From: Pterois miles
Lineage: Eukaryota; Chordata; Actinopteri; Perciformes; Scorpaenidae
DNA: 64,000 bases
Assembly (NCBI GenBank): GCA_947000775.1
Contig: CAMQGK010000436.1
Location: 1,253,501 to 1,317,500 of the forward strand
Direction: 5' to 3'
This document shows positions 21,460-34,600 of this stretch, in pieces. The notes under the pieces are model-generated. The model made no database searches, was not told the origin of the DNA, and saw nothing but the letters and a program-made list of their open reading frames with translations. The position numbers were made by a program, and so were the translations under genes. Position 1 is the stretch's first letter; each line of letters begins with the position of its first letter.

Positions 21460-21690
21460 GCTGGAAGGCTTCTGGCCCAGAAGGAAGGGGAATCTTTATA
21501 TACTGGTCAGGGGGCGGGGCTGACGATCAGACACAGGTGAACACTGATGACAAGTAGGTCAGCGAGCTGTCAATCAGCCAGGGAGCGGGAAACACAGGGG
21601 CAGGAAGTGAAGAGCTCTGAAACGAGAGGGAACGTTACAATACCAAAATAAAACAGGAAGTGCACAAGTAAAATGAAATGAAATGACACT
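21460..21690 (-). mobile_element. LTR fragment, family copy C
   Basis: Only the part equivalent to U3 is present: CTTTATATACTGG (TATA box on the minus strand near 21498), GACACAGGTGA, GAGGGAACGTTAC, and AATAAAACAGGAAGTGCAC. The R-U5 half is missing, and the 14-bp array occupies that position. Confidence 0.65.
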
Positions 21691-21732
21691 AACTCCACAC
21701 GGTTTAAATGACCACATCGCTGTTTTCAAGGA

Positions 21733-22856
21733 TACTCGATCTCTAACTCGGTCTCTAACTCGATCTCTAACTCGGTCTCTAACTCGATCTCTAACTCGGT
21801 CTCTAACTCGATCTCTAACTCGATCTCTAACTCGGTCTCAAACTCGATCTCTAACTCGGTCTCTAACTCGATCTCTAACTCGGTCTCTAACTCGATCTCT
21901 AACTCGGTCTCAAACTCGATCTCTAACTCGATCTCTAACTCGGTCTCTAACTCGATCTCTAACTCGGTCTCTAACTCGATCTCTAACTCGATCTCTAACT
22001 CGGTCTCAAACTCGATCTCTAACTCGATCTCTAACTCGGTCTCTAACTCGATCTCTAACTCGGTCTCTAACTCGATCTCTAACTCGGTCTCAAACTCGGT
22101 CTCTAACTCGATCTCTAACTCGGTCTCTAACTCGATCTCTAACTCGGTCTCTAACTCGGTCTCTAACTCGGTCTCTAACTCGATCTCTAACTCGGTCTCT
22201 AACTCGGTCTCTAACTCGATCTCTAACTCGGTCTCTAACTCGGTCTCTAACTCGATCTCTAACTCGGTCTCTAACTCGGTCTCTAACTCGATCTCTAACT
22301 CGGTCTCTAACTCGATCTCTAACTCGGTCTCTAACTCGATCTCTAACTCGATCTCTAACTCGGTCTCTAACTCGATCTCTAACTCGATCTCTAACTCGGT
22401 CTCTAACTCGATCTCTAACTCGATCTCTAACTCGGTCTCTAACTCGGTCTCTAACTCGATCTCTAACTCGGTCTCTAACTCGGTCTCTAACTCGGTCTCT
22501 AACTCGATCTCTAACTCGGTCTCTAACTCGGTCTCTAACTCGATCTCTAACTCGGTCTCTAACTCGGTCTCTAACTCGATCTCTAACTCGGTCTCTAACT
22601 CGATCTCTAACTCGATCTCTAACTCGGTCTCAAACTCGATCTCTAACTCGATCTCTAACTCGATCTCTAACTCGGTCTCAAACTCGATCTCTAACTCGAT
22701 CTCTAACTCGATCTCTAACTCGATCTCTAACTCGGTCTCTAACTCGGTCTCTAACTCGATCTCTAACTCGGTCTCTAACTCGGTCTCTAACTCGGTCTCT
22801 AACTCGATCTCTAACTCGGTCTCTAACTCGGCCTCTAACTCGGTCTCTAACTCGAT
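21733..22856. repeat. 12-bp array (CTCTAACTCGRT)n
   Basis: About 93 units, alternating mainly between CTCTAACTCGAT and CTCTAACTCGGT, with occasional CTCAAACTCG. Because the unit is 12 bp, both strands stay open for about 400 codons (TRSL repeats on the plus strand, ELET/ELEI on the minus strand). These are not genes. Confidence 0.97.
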
Positions 22857-24365
22857 TACGCTGGTCTGTTGAGAGCCTGTCTCTTCTGAAACACTGATTG
22901 GTGGGTGCATCCTGCAGGTGAGTTACGCAGCCGGCTATAAATATCCTAACATTCCTGAAGCAGCATGCCAGGCCATCCAGCTCTCCCAGCAGTCAAGACA
23001 ACACTGTAATTACCTGGAAGGCCCATAGTTACGCTCTAATTTATAGACAGCCATACAGACGCTGCTCAGATATAATGTGAGGATTAAACTCTGGCATTCA
23101 GAGACCACTCTGAGCTGATTCACAGGAAATACAGCGCTGACCTCTTCAACCCTGCCAGAGTCTTTATGGGTCTATTACTGCTCGTCCAAACACTGTTTAA
23201 CTTCTGACAGCATGTGGTGGAGGTCTGACTTCCCCACCGGCCCCACGAGACAAGGACATCGGGTGATTCATCCAAAAGCTGAGATTACATTCAATGACAC
23301 TTGAATTTCTGTTAGATCCAGTTTTACTGTCACTGAATTCTCACTAACTCTAATATCTGTCCATGTCTTATGCAGCATGGTTACGGTGCTGAAAGGGACA
23401 GATCGAGGTTATGTTCAGGAAAAAAGGCAAACATAAATTGCAGATCTGTGACAGGATGTGATCACAAGAACGTTTAACATGCTACATGCCGTCCATCAGC
23501 CCGACCTCTACATCCTTACTTTGAGGTATCTCCCACCAAACGGTGGTTCCCCTGAGCCTAGAAATTCAGAATGGCCTGAGGATGCTGTAACTGCCATTCA
23601 CCAGGGACGTTAAAGTCAAAGCTTTTCAGAGTTGCATATTACTATACATTATGAGGCAGACTTTTTGGGAAATGTATACATAGGAAAATAATACATTGTG
23701 CACATCTGCACTGCTATTTGATATATTCAGCAGTGAGTCCATGGCATCTTTGAATATGGTTTAAATATTAGTATTTGCGAGTATAGCAGCCCAACTAGTA
23801 GGAGGTATTAAATCTACTGTACAGTGTAATAGCTTTAGCTTGAACCACGGTGAATGTGTAGTATTGGAGGGCAGATCTGGGGCACCGGCTGGCTGTCTGC
23901 AGTGATTAATGCTGAGGTTTGTCTCTGACTGACAGCAGCGATTATGTTCCTCCCCAGCTGCTGCTGGATGATCAGCGGTCGCTGCCACTGTGGTTGGCAG
24001 TGTGGTTGGAGGTTACATGTGTAATGAAGACTGAGAAAGCCTTAAACCAGCCGCAGAGGATCTGCATGTTGTCTGTCTGAGATTCACTGAAAAGTAATCA
24101 AAGCCATCTCCAGTACGTTTCTGAATGCTGTTGAGGATATTACTGGTCCCCAGAGGATGAATCAGAAGTTTTCAGTCGGAAACTTTTTCTAGCATCAGTG
24201 GTCCCACGTCTACGCACGGTAAAGCACACTGCCTCGAAAGAAGTGACATTAAATGACATTAAATGGCATTTTCAACCTGGAGCCTCTGTGCTCATGCTGA
24301 ACAGTGGAGGCAACACTTTCTGATGTTGGTCCCGTGTTGAGAAACAAGCTGCGAGAACAAATGTA
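22857..24365. other. unassigned sequence
   Basis: About 1.5 kb of mostly unique-looking DNA. I see no convincing exon or known repeat. Confidence 0.35.
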
Positions 24366-25300
24366 AGATAAGATATTCCTTCATTAGTCCCACAGTGGAG
24401 AAATTCACAGCGTCAAATTAACGTTACGTCCACTAACGGCGCTTGTGTTGCTGCTGACAGTCTCAAACTATTAGAGGACATTATGGAAGGTGATCACAAG
24501 GTCACAGCACCAACAAGACCACCGACAGTGTCCACCGCCGAGACCCCCCCCCCCTCTAATCCACCGCTGTCCTCAGACTTGACAACAAGACGTCTCCTTG
24601 ACACTCTTTCCATAACATCAGACACGTATAATAATAATAACAATAATAATAATCATAATAACAATCACAGCCTGTCATGGCAAACCAGCAGTGTTAGAGG
24701 GTGTAAATAGCCCCACTGTGGGGAGATTCGTGGTTTACAGCAGCAAAGGGGGCAGTGCAGGAAAACAGGAAGTATCAGTATAAAACAAGCAAAAACAAAA
24801 TACAACACAGTAAAAAGGAGATGTTTAAAAAACGGGAACAACACATTCATTATGTACAAATACATGCAAACAGAAACAATGTGTATATAACTGACTATAA
24901 ACAGACTATTTACATAATTGCATAAGTGGGAAAAAAAGTATTACACAGTAATTACAATGTAATTGCCCCTGAGAGTACTGCACACTATGAGTATTACCGC
25001 TGTAACACAGTCAGTGCACAGTGTACAGTAGGTCTTCTTCTGTGGTGTTCCTCAAGGTCTTGGTGTCTTAATGTGGTATTTTGGAGGATTATTGATAATG
25101 TTTTATCAATTCTTGAGTGGTAGATAGTATCAACCCAGTTGCTGCAACAACTTATGAGACATAACAGCCTGAGGATGGACATCAGATACTAATATATTAT
25201 GATCTAAACCCTCATATACTTTTACAGTTCATTTTAATTAATCAATTTGTGTTCATTTCTGATTTATAACTAGAACCACTTGACACACTGCTGAGCAGCA
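24366..25300. mobile_element. teleost interspersed repeat pieces (unclassified)
   Basis: AAGATATTCCTTCATTAGTC (24368) and CCCCACTGTGGGGAGATT (24712) belong to a common fish repeat around the text TTAGTCCCACAGTGGGGAAATT. The two pieces are in opposite sense. The part after 24720 continues into A-rich text typical of the same family. The end, about 25140-25300, is similar to 55230-55375. Family recognition is from memory, and boundaries are approximate. Confidence 0.45.
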
Positions 25301-25327
25301 TCTCAAATTAATCTTCAGGTTTCAGGA

Positions 25328-25875
25328 TTACGATTAGGGCTCAATGTGACCTCGACTGCTATCCTCCCCAAAGACCCTCTGTACCCTCTAAAAAACTGTT
25401 GTGGGTCTCAGAGGGTTAAGAAGTCCAGGAAGACCACGCAGCTCCCTCTCCACATAAATGGTGAGTGTCAGTGAATCCACATAACAAAAGACCTGCCTTG
25501 GTCCCTGAACACCTCCCATCTGGTGAGGAAAGCTGCTCTTCCTAAGAAAACTCCAACAGGCTTAACTTCCCTCTCAGCTCCCGATAAACTTTTACAGAAG
25601 CACCTTAGAGAGGTTCCTCTGCTGGACTTGGTCCAGGCCATAAAAACTTCACAGAAGATTGTGGATACACAGTGGGGGGGGGGGGGATACAGGGCCACCA
25701 AGGCCTGAACAAACAGACTGAGACAGAGCAACATCTTTTTAGCATTTATTATCTTTTATTACGTGTTTTTATCCCTCTTGATCTTGTCTTTTTCTATTAC
25801 TACTTTTCACTGAGAGATACCAAACGTATTTCATTGTATGCCTAACAACGACAGTAAAAGTATTTTGAATCATGA
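25328..25875 (+). mobile_element. possible LINE 3'-end fragment
   Basis: The right end (ACGTATTTCATTGTATGCCT followed by ACAGTAAAAG) is of the kind that terminates L2/Rex1-like LINEs in fish. The left 132 bp are duplicated at 26688-26818. A run of 13 Gs lies at about 25675-25687. No confident protein similarity was seen. Confidence 0.3.
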
Positions 25876-25961
25876 ATCTTCAAACACCCTCTCCACACTT
25901 ACTCCACTAGAGAAGGGTGAAGACTTTCCTCTTTTATAAGGCTTATAGTTAGGGCTGGCTC

Positions 25962-26339
25962 AGGGCTGGCTCAGGCTGCCTTGGACCAGCCCCTAGTTCT
26001 GCTGCTATAGGTCTGGGCTGGCTCAGGCTGCCTTGGACCAGCCCCTAGTTCTGCTGCTATAGGTCTGGGCTGTCCTCAGGCTGCCTTGGACCAGCCCCTA
26101 GTTCTGCTGCTATAGGTCTGGGCTGTCCTCAGGCTGCCTTGGACCAGCCCCTAGTTCTGCTCTTATAGGTCTGGGCTGTCCTCAGGCTGCCTTGGACCAG
26201 CCCCTAGTTCTGCTGCTATAGGTCTGGACTGTCCTCAGGATGCCTTAGACCAGCCCCTAGTTCTGCTGCTATAGGTCTGGACTGTCCTCAGGCTGCCTTA
26301 GACCAGCCCCTAGTTCTGCTGCTATAGGTCTGGACTGTC
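25962..26339. repeat. 53-bp minisatellite
   Basis: About seven copies of a 52/53-bp unit containing CCTTGGACCAGCCCCTAGTT and CTGCTGCTATAGGTCTGG. The first two units have GGCTGGCTC where later ones have GGCTGTCCTC. Late units share GACTGTCC. Confidence 0.93.
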
Positions 26340-26599
26340 TGGGGACTTCCTATGACACACTGAGCTCCTCTCTCCTTCTCTCCATCTGGATGAATTAATG
26401 TCCCGTTCATGTATATTACTGACTTGATTTCTTCCCCCAAGGCTTCTTCAAGGATCTGGGTTGTGCACACTGCCTGCTTAAACACCCACTACTCCTATCG
26501 TTATTATTAGCCTATTTCAGTTATCGTTGCCACTGTTAGTGCTATTAGCAGTAGTAGTAGTCATATTTATTCTGTCACTGCTGTTGTTCTCTTTCTTTC

Positions 26600-26935
26600 A
26601 ACTCAGCCTCAGATGTCGGCGACTGGTTCTTCCCAAGATTTCTGCCCATTAAAGGGCAGTTTTTACTTGCCACAGTTGTACAATGCATTACGATTAGGGC
26701 TCAATGTGACCTCTACTGCTATCCTCCCCAAAGACCCTCTGTACCCTCTAAAAAACTGTTGTGGGTCTCAGAGGGTTAAGAAGTCCAGGAAGACCACGCA
26801 GCTCCCTCTCCACATAAGTTTTTACTTGCCACAGTTGTACATTGCATGCTCATGGAGGACTTCTTGGGTCTCTGCAAATTATAGAGAAGTTTTATGATTT
26901 CATGCTATATAAAAATAAAATGAATTGAATTGAAA
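26600..26935 (+). mobile_element. teleost interspersed repeat with a nested 130-bp insert
   Basis: The frame repeat has the fish-typical text TTAAAGGGCAGTTTTTACTT and a tail TGCTATATAAAAATAAAATG ending in GAATTGAATTG. It is interrupted at 26688-26818 by a copy of the segment found at 25328-25459. About 31 bp of the frame repeat (AGTTTTTACTTGCCACAGTT and onward) occurs on both sides of the insert. Confidence 0.6.
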
Positions 26936-28298
26936 ACAATGGCTCTTCTGGTTTCCCTTTTTGAATGTCAGATACAGACCACTGCTACCTGCCAGAGTGG
27001 AGTGTTATTTCCTCTTATGCAGCTGCAGAACATACATGGTGGTTGGTATTTGGCTGGAGCAACTTTTCAGACAGGGCATAGCAAAGGTAGGAGTTGATAT
27101 CTCACAGGTGCTTTATTATATCAATTTTTCATGACTTCTTCTCCAACTCGTTCCTCTGCTCCGGCAGCCTCATCTGCTGCTCCAGTTTCATTCAGAGCAG
27201 ATAACCTGATCACCACCATGCGTCTCCAGCAAGATTTCCATGCACGTCACCGGGCAATGTTCAACCTTTACCATGCCAGCGTCCATCATCACTGCCAGGT
27301 CTCCTCATGTAGCGCATGGATGTATGAAGAGAACTGGCCCCATTCATTGAAAGTTGCTTTGTAGTGAAGTCAGTGGGTAAACTTCCGGGTCTGGAAAAGT
27401 ACCTATGCACTATAGAGTCCGCTCAGTCACATGACTTGAGCAGGCATAAACAGAGGAAGGACATAACTGGATTCAGATATTAGTACATTTACAACTTACA
27501 GTACCTAATTATTTAAACAAGGACTATTAGAGCGTTCATGCTGGGGAGCTGATTCACCTCAATAAAAATTAGCCACTGAGTTACACACGTCTTTTTCTCA
27601 ATGTAATTCTATGGGAAAAAGTCATTTTGGGTCCAATGGCGTCACGTGACGGACACAGAAGTTGCAGTACTACCTGGTAGTAGTACCTGGGTTCCTGGGG
27701 CTCCAGTGGCCTTCACGTGTTCCACCTCAGACATCACGGTAAAGACATAAAGGAACGTTCGAGTCCCACCCAACCGTCTTCTCACCCAGATAAACGTGGT
27801 CCGGCTGCTAATGTTGCCTTCTGCTCTCGCATCCCGTTTGACCAGGAAACCCCTCTAGACTGGCGGTGGGTCGCGATCAGCCTCCCCCACTATGAGGATA
27901 TCTTTGTTGATGGAAGCAGCCATGCTAGAGGCGGCTGTATATATGCCCTCTGTATATATGCCCTCCATACACGTATTTGAATATCCAGCATTTGCCTTGT
28001 TGAATTTTCTTACAACAACGTCACGCTGTGATCGACTACAAACACACTTCCTGTATCATAAAAGCCGTCTTGCTGAATTTGTTGAGTGTGGCCAACTTGC
28101 CAGCAGGACTCGAGCTGAAGGACGTCCCGTCGTCCTGGTGCTGAAAATACATGAGAAGAAGAAAAGAAGAAAAATTAACTTTGGGATGAGAGCTGAAAGA
28201 AGGATACCTGATACATGAGAATGAACGGTGACCAACATCACTGAACGTCTAGAGTAGCGCAGCGCAAATATTAACCCTTCTCATCAGCCTCCAATCTG
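26936..28298. other. unassigned sequence
   Basis: No supported gene. A 77-codon frame at 27131-27364 and an 87-codon frame at 27717-27980 are open but have no recognised domain, and I do not call them. TATATGCCCTC is duplicated near 27940-27963. Confidence 0.3.
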
Positions 28299-28616
28299 TG
28301 TCACACACACACACACACACCACACACACACACACACCACACACACACCACACAATCACACACACACCACACACACACACACACCACACAATCACACACA
28401 CACACCACACACCACACAATCACACACACACACACACACCACACACACACCACACAATCACACACACACCACACACACAATCACACACACACACACACAC
28501 ACACCACACAATCACACCACACACACACACCACACACACACACACCACACACACACCACACACAGACACACACACACCACACAATCACACACACACACAC
28601 ACACCACACAATCACA

Positions 28617-28647
<31 letters not shown>

Positions 28648-28885
28648 CACCACACACACACACACACCACACACACACCACACAATCACACACACACCAC
28701 ACACACACCACACAATCAGACACACACCACACACACACCACACAATCACACACAGACACACAGACACACACACACACCACACAATCACACACAATCACAC
28801 ACAGACACACACACCCCACACAATCACACACACACACCACACACACACACCACACAATCACACACACACACACACACACACACAG
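28299..28885. repeat. (CA)n array with ACCACAC and AATCACAC interruptions
   Basis: 587 bp of CA dinucleotides broken at semi-regular distances by CCACAC and CACAATCACAC words, which gives a loose higher-order pattern. Long open frames in both directions are artefacts. Confidence 0.96.
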
Positions 28886-29025
28886 ACCACTGGTGCTGAT
28901 GGTGATGTCACAGCACTCGCTAACCAATCAGTAGCCAGTATTCGTATTCACAGTGAGCTGACTGGAGCATTAACGAGAAGTCAAAACTCAGATGATGTTA
29001 CTGATGTTAACCACTCATTTACCTA

Positions 29026-29253
29026 CTTAGTCCTCTTTGTCCTCTTTGTCCTCTTAGTCCTCTTAGTCCTCTTTGTCCTCTTAGTCCTCTTTGTCCTCTT
29101 AGTCCTCTTTGTCCTCTTAGTCCTCTTTGTCCTCTTAGTCCTCTTTGTCCTCTTTGTCCTCTTAGTCCTCTTTGTCCTCTTTGTCCTCTTAGTCCTCTTT
29201 TTCCTCTCAGTCCTCTTAGTCCTCTTTGTCCTCTTAGTCCTCTTTGTCCTCTC
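29026..29253. repeat. 9-bp array (GTCCTCTTW)n
   Basis: About 25 units alternating GTCCTCTTT and GTCCTCTTA, often in 18-bp pairs. It reads as VLFVLL on the plus strand as a by-product. Confidence 0.96.
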
Positions 29254-29469
29254 TGGGGAGGAAAGTATGGAGATCCATTAGTCTCATTATTATTCAATCA
29301 AACAGAACAGATTTGCAACCAAAAATAGATCTGAGATCAAGAGAACAGGCTGCAGTTAAAAAATAAATGTTCTGAGAGCATATTTCCTCAACCTCAATCT
29401 AAACTACTGTTTGTCAGTAAAACCATGCGATCATTCTGCTGATCAATCAGTCCTCTCTGCTGGCGACTT

Positions 29470-29682
29470 GTAGATCCAGCAGCCCTTAGTGGGCGGGGCC
29501 TAACCTGATGGATGAGAGAAGCGTTCCTATTGGTCCGTTGGACCTGGCTCCGGCTCGGCTACACTTCCGCCTTCCACTCACTCCTCCCTGGAGTTACCGA
29601 GAGGGAAGTTAAGTCACAAATTACGCTAAATACCGCTACAGGCTACAGCCTGCCGTACCTTCACAGCAACACCAAGAAGAAG
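29470..29682 (+). promoter_or_regulatory. GC-rich promoter-like patch (weak)
   Basis: GGGCGGGGCC (an Sp1/GC box, 29492), an inverted CCAAT box (CTATTGGTCC, 29528) and raised CpG density lie together before the 10-bp array. This combination is common at CpG-type vertebrate promoters. No exon or splice site could be tied to it, and LTR or repeat origin is not excluded. Confidence 0.3.
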
Positions 29683-30325
29683 TAATGAATCCTAACGAAT
29701 CCTGACGAATCCTAACGAATCCTGATGAATCCTAACGAATCCTAATGAATCCTGACTAATCCTAATGAATCCTGATGAAGCCTGATGAATCCTAATGAAT
29801 CCTGATGAATCCTAATGAATCCTAATGAATCCTGATGAATCCTAATGAATCCTGATGAAGCCTGATGAATCCTAATGAATCGTGATGAATCCTAATGAAT
29901 CCTAATGAATCCTGATGAAGCCTGACGAATCCTGATGAATCCTAACGAATCCTAATGAAGCCTAACGAATCCTGATGAATCCTAATTAATCCTGATGAAT
30001 CCTAACAAATCCTGATGAATCCTAATTAATCCTGACGAATACTAATGAATCCTGATGAATCCTAACAAATCCTGATGAGTCCTGATGAATCCTGATGAAT
30101 CCTAACGAATCCTGATGAGTCCTGATGAGTCCTGATGAATCCTGATGAATCCTGATGAATCCTAACGAATCCTGATGAGTCCTGATGAATCCTGATGAAT
30201 CCTGATGAATCCTAACGAATCCTGATGAGTCCTGATGAGTCCTGATGAATCCTGATGAATCCTAATGAATCCTGATGAATCCTAACGAATCCTGATGAGT
30301 CCTAATGAGTCCTGATGAGTCCTGA
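29683..30325. repeat. 10-bp array (CCTGATGAAT)n
   Basis: About 64 units of CCT(G/A)A(T/C)GA(A/G)T with no length change. Variants cluster: CCTAACGAAT and CCTGATGAGT are common to the right and CCTAATGAAT to the left. Confidence 0.96.
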
Positions 30326-31607
30326 GGCCTGCTGCTGCTAGCACCATGGTTAGCAGCCGCCCGGTCGTCTCTCTCCACCTCCGTCGCGATGAGATTTAAA
30401 CCTTTAGTGTCGTACGGTAGCCGCGGTGCTGAACCGTCCCGGTTCCCATTGATATTATAATTATTGCATCATCTGTTTCATGTTCTTTGCCTATTGGTTC
30501 AACATGACCTCACTCATTGCTCAGTCGCTCATGGCCTTCAGCCTCATTCATTCGGTTTCCCTGGTTTTCGTGTGGAGGGTTGAGAACGAGAGTGATGTAA
30601 TTTATCAATAAAATGTTCAAGGACAGGACATAATATCGCCAGCGAGAGCAAATCATCTAATCATTAAATGTTCTTAAGAAGGCTGTGTGAATTGTGTCAA
30701 TAGTATTGTCATTTTTTTGGGTGCTATCTGTATAATAATAATCGTCCAAAATGGTGTAAAATTGCACAGATTTAGGTCAAAAGCCTTTGAATTCACTTGA
30801 GGGAGGACCCCCAAACCCATACTCCAGATTTAACCTGGCCGGTGACGTTTGCAGGTTTTTCATTGAAAGCCAGCGTGCAGTGATTCAGGTCAGTCGTGTG
30901 TGATGTGTGCAGTAGCGGCCGCTTGGTCACATGACTAAAACTGACCACTGTTTAGTTTTACTCTGTTTTACAAATCCAACACGCTCACAAGCAGAATAGG
31001 CAGTTTATTATTAACAATCAAATCTCACCTCCACATGAACAGGTGCCTCTCAGCAGGCTGAAACTAGGAATTTACAAGTTTCTATGTACAGTATACCCAG
31101 TATACAGTGTACACAGTATACACAGTATACGCAGTACTCAGTATGTATGAGACAGTCCAGGGTACAGCGTCCTCCCAGCTGATGCTCCTCTGTCTCACCA
31201 GGAGCGGCAGCGTCGGTGGCTGTGCAGGCGTTGACACAGCGAGGACACGTCTTTCTGTGCAGGTGTCATCAACGGTTTATTGGTTTAATAAGGACGGCGG
31301 CTGGAAGCCAGCCGGCGGCCGCTGGCTGCAGGAAGCCAGCCGGCGGCCGCTGGCTGCTGGTGACAGTCACATGGAGGGTTTAACATGGAGGAATCTCTCA
31401 CAGCTTCCAGCTGCCAATTTTCAAACAATGCTTATTTGTCACAGAGGTGCTTTTGGAAAACACCTTTCATTCTTTTGGCACATTTTGGGATCACTTTCAG
31501 CTGCCGGCGGTGGACAATATGGCTTTTGTCTGACTTTGTTTCTTCATCTCCCAGATACAGACAGCAGATAAGACTCAGACAGAGGCACGGTGCACGGATG
31601 TTAGCTT

Positions 31608-31612
<5 letters not shown>
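30326..31612. other. unassigned sequence with small repeats
   Basis: A CpG-rich stretch at 30330-30440 follows the array. It includes CACCATGG, a strong Kozak match, but that frame closes after 17 codons. AGTATAC words are repeated at 31088-31140. A 27-bp GC-rich duplication (GGAAGCCAGCCGGCGGCCGC) lies at about 31302-31355. No gene recognised. Confidence 0.35.

Positions 31613-31657
<45 letters not shown>
31613..31657. repeat. (TA)n microsatellite
   Basis: About 22 AT dinucleotides. Confidence 0.97.
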
Positions 31658-31661
<4 letters not shown>

Positions 31662-34600
31662 GTGTGTATTTGGATGGACGTTCTTTACCAGAGTATTACA
31701 AAGACTGTGATGATTAAACACTTTATTATAAGGTAAGTTGTTTTTTAATGAGACAGACGTGCTGAGGAGAATCCAGCTGGTATGGTTTGGTAAAAGGTCA
31801 TCTGAAAATGAATCTGTTGAAGTGAAAAGCAATGAGGAAGTCACGCAGTCGTGTTACAGTAACACAGTAGATAAGAGTCCTGTATCCACAGCTACTTCCT
31901 GTACTAGTACATACCGAAGCACACGTTTCTCTGAGCCTCCACGTGGAGAAAACTACACTATTCATTATCAAGTGCTGTGCAGATCGTATACAGTAAAACT
32001 TTTAGAAGCGTAAGCACTTTTTTTTTATGCACCACCGTGAAATTGTTCACATATAATAGACAACTTAATGAAATACCACATTTAATTCACAAGCTAGTCT
32101 GACAAATTACAATAACTCAACTTTGGTTAATCATAAAATAAGAAAAGGAAGAATTTCATCACAAATACGTGCTTTTGATGATGTTACTGTAAATCGTGGA
32201 GGAAGGTGTAGTACAACCACCTTGGTTCAAATAGTACAGATAGGCTTCGATATTTCTCCAGATCACACTGAGTAAACTGAAATACTATAAATAAGCGACA
32301 GTATGATGCAGCGTACGTGGATGAAATCCTTGTGCTGCTGCTGTTTGCGGAGGCGACCATCCCGACGGGGCTGTGGCCTGCAGCAGCTCTCCACCTCGTA
32401 CCTGGGAGGACCCGACATGTTCAGTCAGGCATGTTCGTATCTGTACGAGGAAGAGGCTGGATGAAAAACAGGTTCCTAACACATACAGGTGTTTGTTATT
32501 TTAAGACTTAACGTCGACCAACTCCCCGGATTCCTGCCTGAGTCTCTCCCTGTATGTGTGACCCTGTCAGACATTTCCTGCTGCTGGAGCTGAAGTTTGC
32601 TTCGTGGTTTTAGCCACGTTTGGCTGCACTGTCGCTCCTCCACAGATCTGCTGCTGCCGATCAGAGGAGGCCACAATGACTAAAATACATTATGCTCACA
32701 CTTATAATAACGATGCACCAGGTCCTGACAATGAACTCTGAAAAATTTTAAATCCTTCATGAAATAAACGCAATTCAAATGAAAAACTGCTATACCAAAT
32801 CAAAGTGCTGCAATCTGCATTTTATCAATGTGTACCAGTGTGCTATCAAATATACTCATTTTGGTACTTTGTTCCTGTCAGCTTCCAGCAGTTGAGTAAC
32901 TGTGCCAGGTACTTCCCTCCGGTAGTGTTATCGACAGAGCTGACCACTCAGCTAGTTTAACTCCGTCTCTTCAGGAAGTATGTCCTGATTCAACCCCATA
33001 ACCCTCCAAAGCATTAACAGATCCGCCTGTCCACCAGAGGATATTGTGTCATGTTTTCCCTTATGACTATTAAACCTGTATATGAAAGTGTAGTACCAGC
33101 AGTGGGAACAAACCACGTTCATAGGTTTAGGCAACTAAACCAGGATAGGTTAGGTTGAGGAAAAACATCATGTGGGTCTTAAACTAAGTACCATGCATAC
33201 AGAAACAATAAATCTGTAACGTAGCTTACGAAACACACCCCAGTCTCTGAGCATTGGATATTCTTACTGACCGTACGTTCACGTGGAGCGCCAACATTCA
33301 GGGCCAAAGCAGGACCAGAGTCCATGTGGTGAAGCTGGGAGTAAGGTGTGGAGGTCGGGCTGATGGATGGAGGTGTAGCATGTTGAACTCCAACAGTTCT
33401 CATCCCAACCTCATTGTTTTACATCAAAACCACTATAGCTGGGTTTAGGAAGGACTTCCACCAATCCGGCTCCATCGTACATCCAGTTATCCGACCTCTG
33501 TTCTCGTCAGTGTCCCAGGATGGTCATGGGACACAGGCAGGTCCTGACTCCTGGCAGGTCACACCATACAAACTGGAAATGTTTTTGACTTGTTTTGTAA
33601 GACCAGAATCCAGTCCGGTGAAGACTGGCCATGTAAGGCCACATAGCCCTCCCTTGGAGGTCTCTAGACCACCACCTTGCCTCATATAACCCTTACCAAA
33701 TCAGTGAAAATATAATGATTGATGGAAATATAACCCAAGGCATATTTATAAGCTAAATGCATGAACGTAACCAAAACCATCAAACTAAACATGAGTAACT
33801 ACGCTACTGAAACATAATACCAGAAGACAAGCTTTTTTAGTTCATAAAAAACACTGAAACATGCAAGTAAAGTTACTAACTGCAGAGTATATGACAAAAT
33901 ACTGTTCAATATATGATATATACAAATTATGAATAAATGACTAAATATCTGATGAACAATTCAACTTATAGTAAACCACATACAACGACAACCTTAGTGT
34001 GTCTTAGTATCCGATGCAACATGTCATCAGAAAACCTACCGTTAGACCACAGTGATAACCTGCAGTTATTACTGTGCAAAGTCCAGCCAATCACATGACC
34101 ACTAGTCCTCGCCAGCTTTCTCTTTAAATGCCTCAAACCCCAAAGTGTTTCCATGGCAACAGAAAATATCCCATCAGGTTCCGTGTTATTGGAGATGAAT
34201 AATGTTTCCCAAACATTTGACTCACTCCTCCATTTTCAGCTAAGATCCAGTCTAAGGCTTGTCCATGCTGCCACGCCGTTGGACTTCGCCCAACACCTGA
34301 AGGGCCTAATTAGTGTCATTTGTACGTACAATTTATCCAATCAACACTCTTGTTAATAGGATTAATAAATAATATTCAGTGAAACATTCTCATCACATAT
34401 CCAGTAACTGTTGGCTAGACCAGCTGTTTGCTCCCTTAACAAATGTAGAGTTGGGTTATGTTTGTGGTCCAGTTTATTGGGTTTTCATACCATGGTGGCC
34501 TCCTGGTGAACCATGAGGAACCAGAGCACCACCCAAGTTAATTTACAGTAAACAGCAGTGTTGCTGACATTAAGCCTTTTTCTATCCGTAGCAAATTCTC

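Noticed and set aside
21683..22910. About 400-codon open frames on both strands
   Set aside because: They lie in a 12-bp array. A unit divisible by three without a stop stays open in both directions, and the protein is a monotonous TRSL or ELET repeat.
24483..24710. 75-codon frame with an Asn run
   Set aside because: The Asn run is an AAT microsatellite, and the rest lacks domain or splice evidence.
27880..27930. FVDGSSHARGG resembles an RNase H motif of retroelements
   Set aside because: It is an isolated 11-residue match with no neighbouring RT or RNase H motif in any frame.
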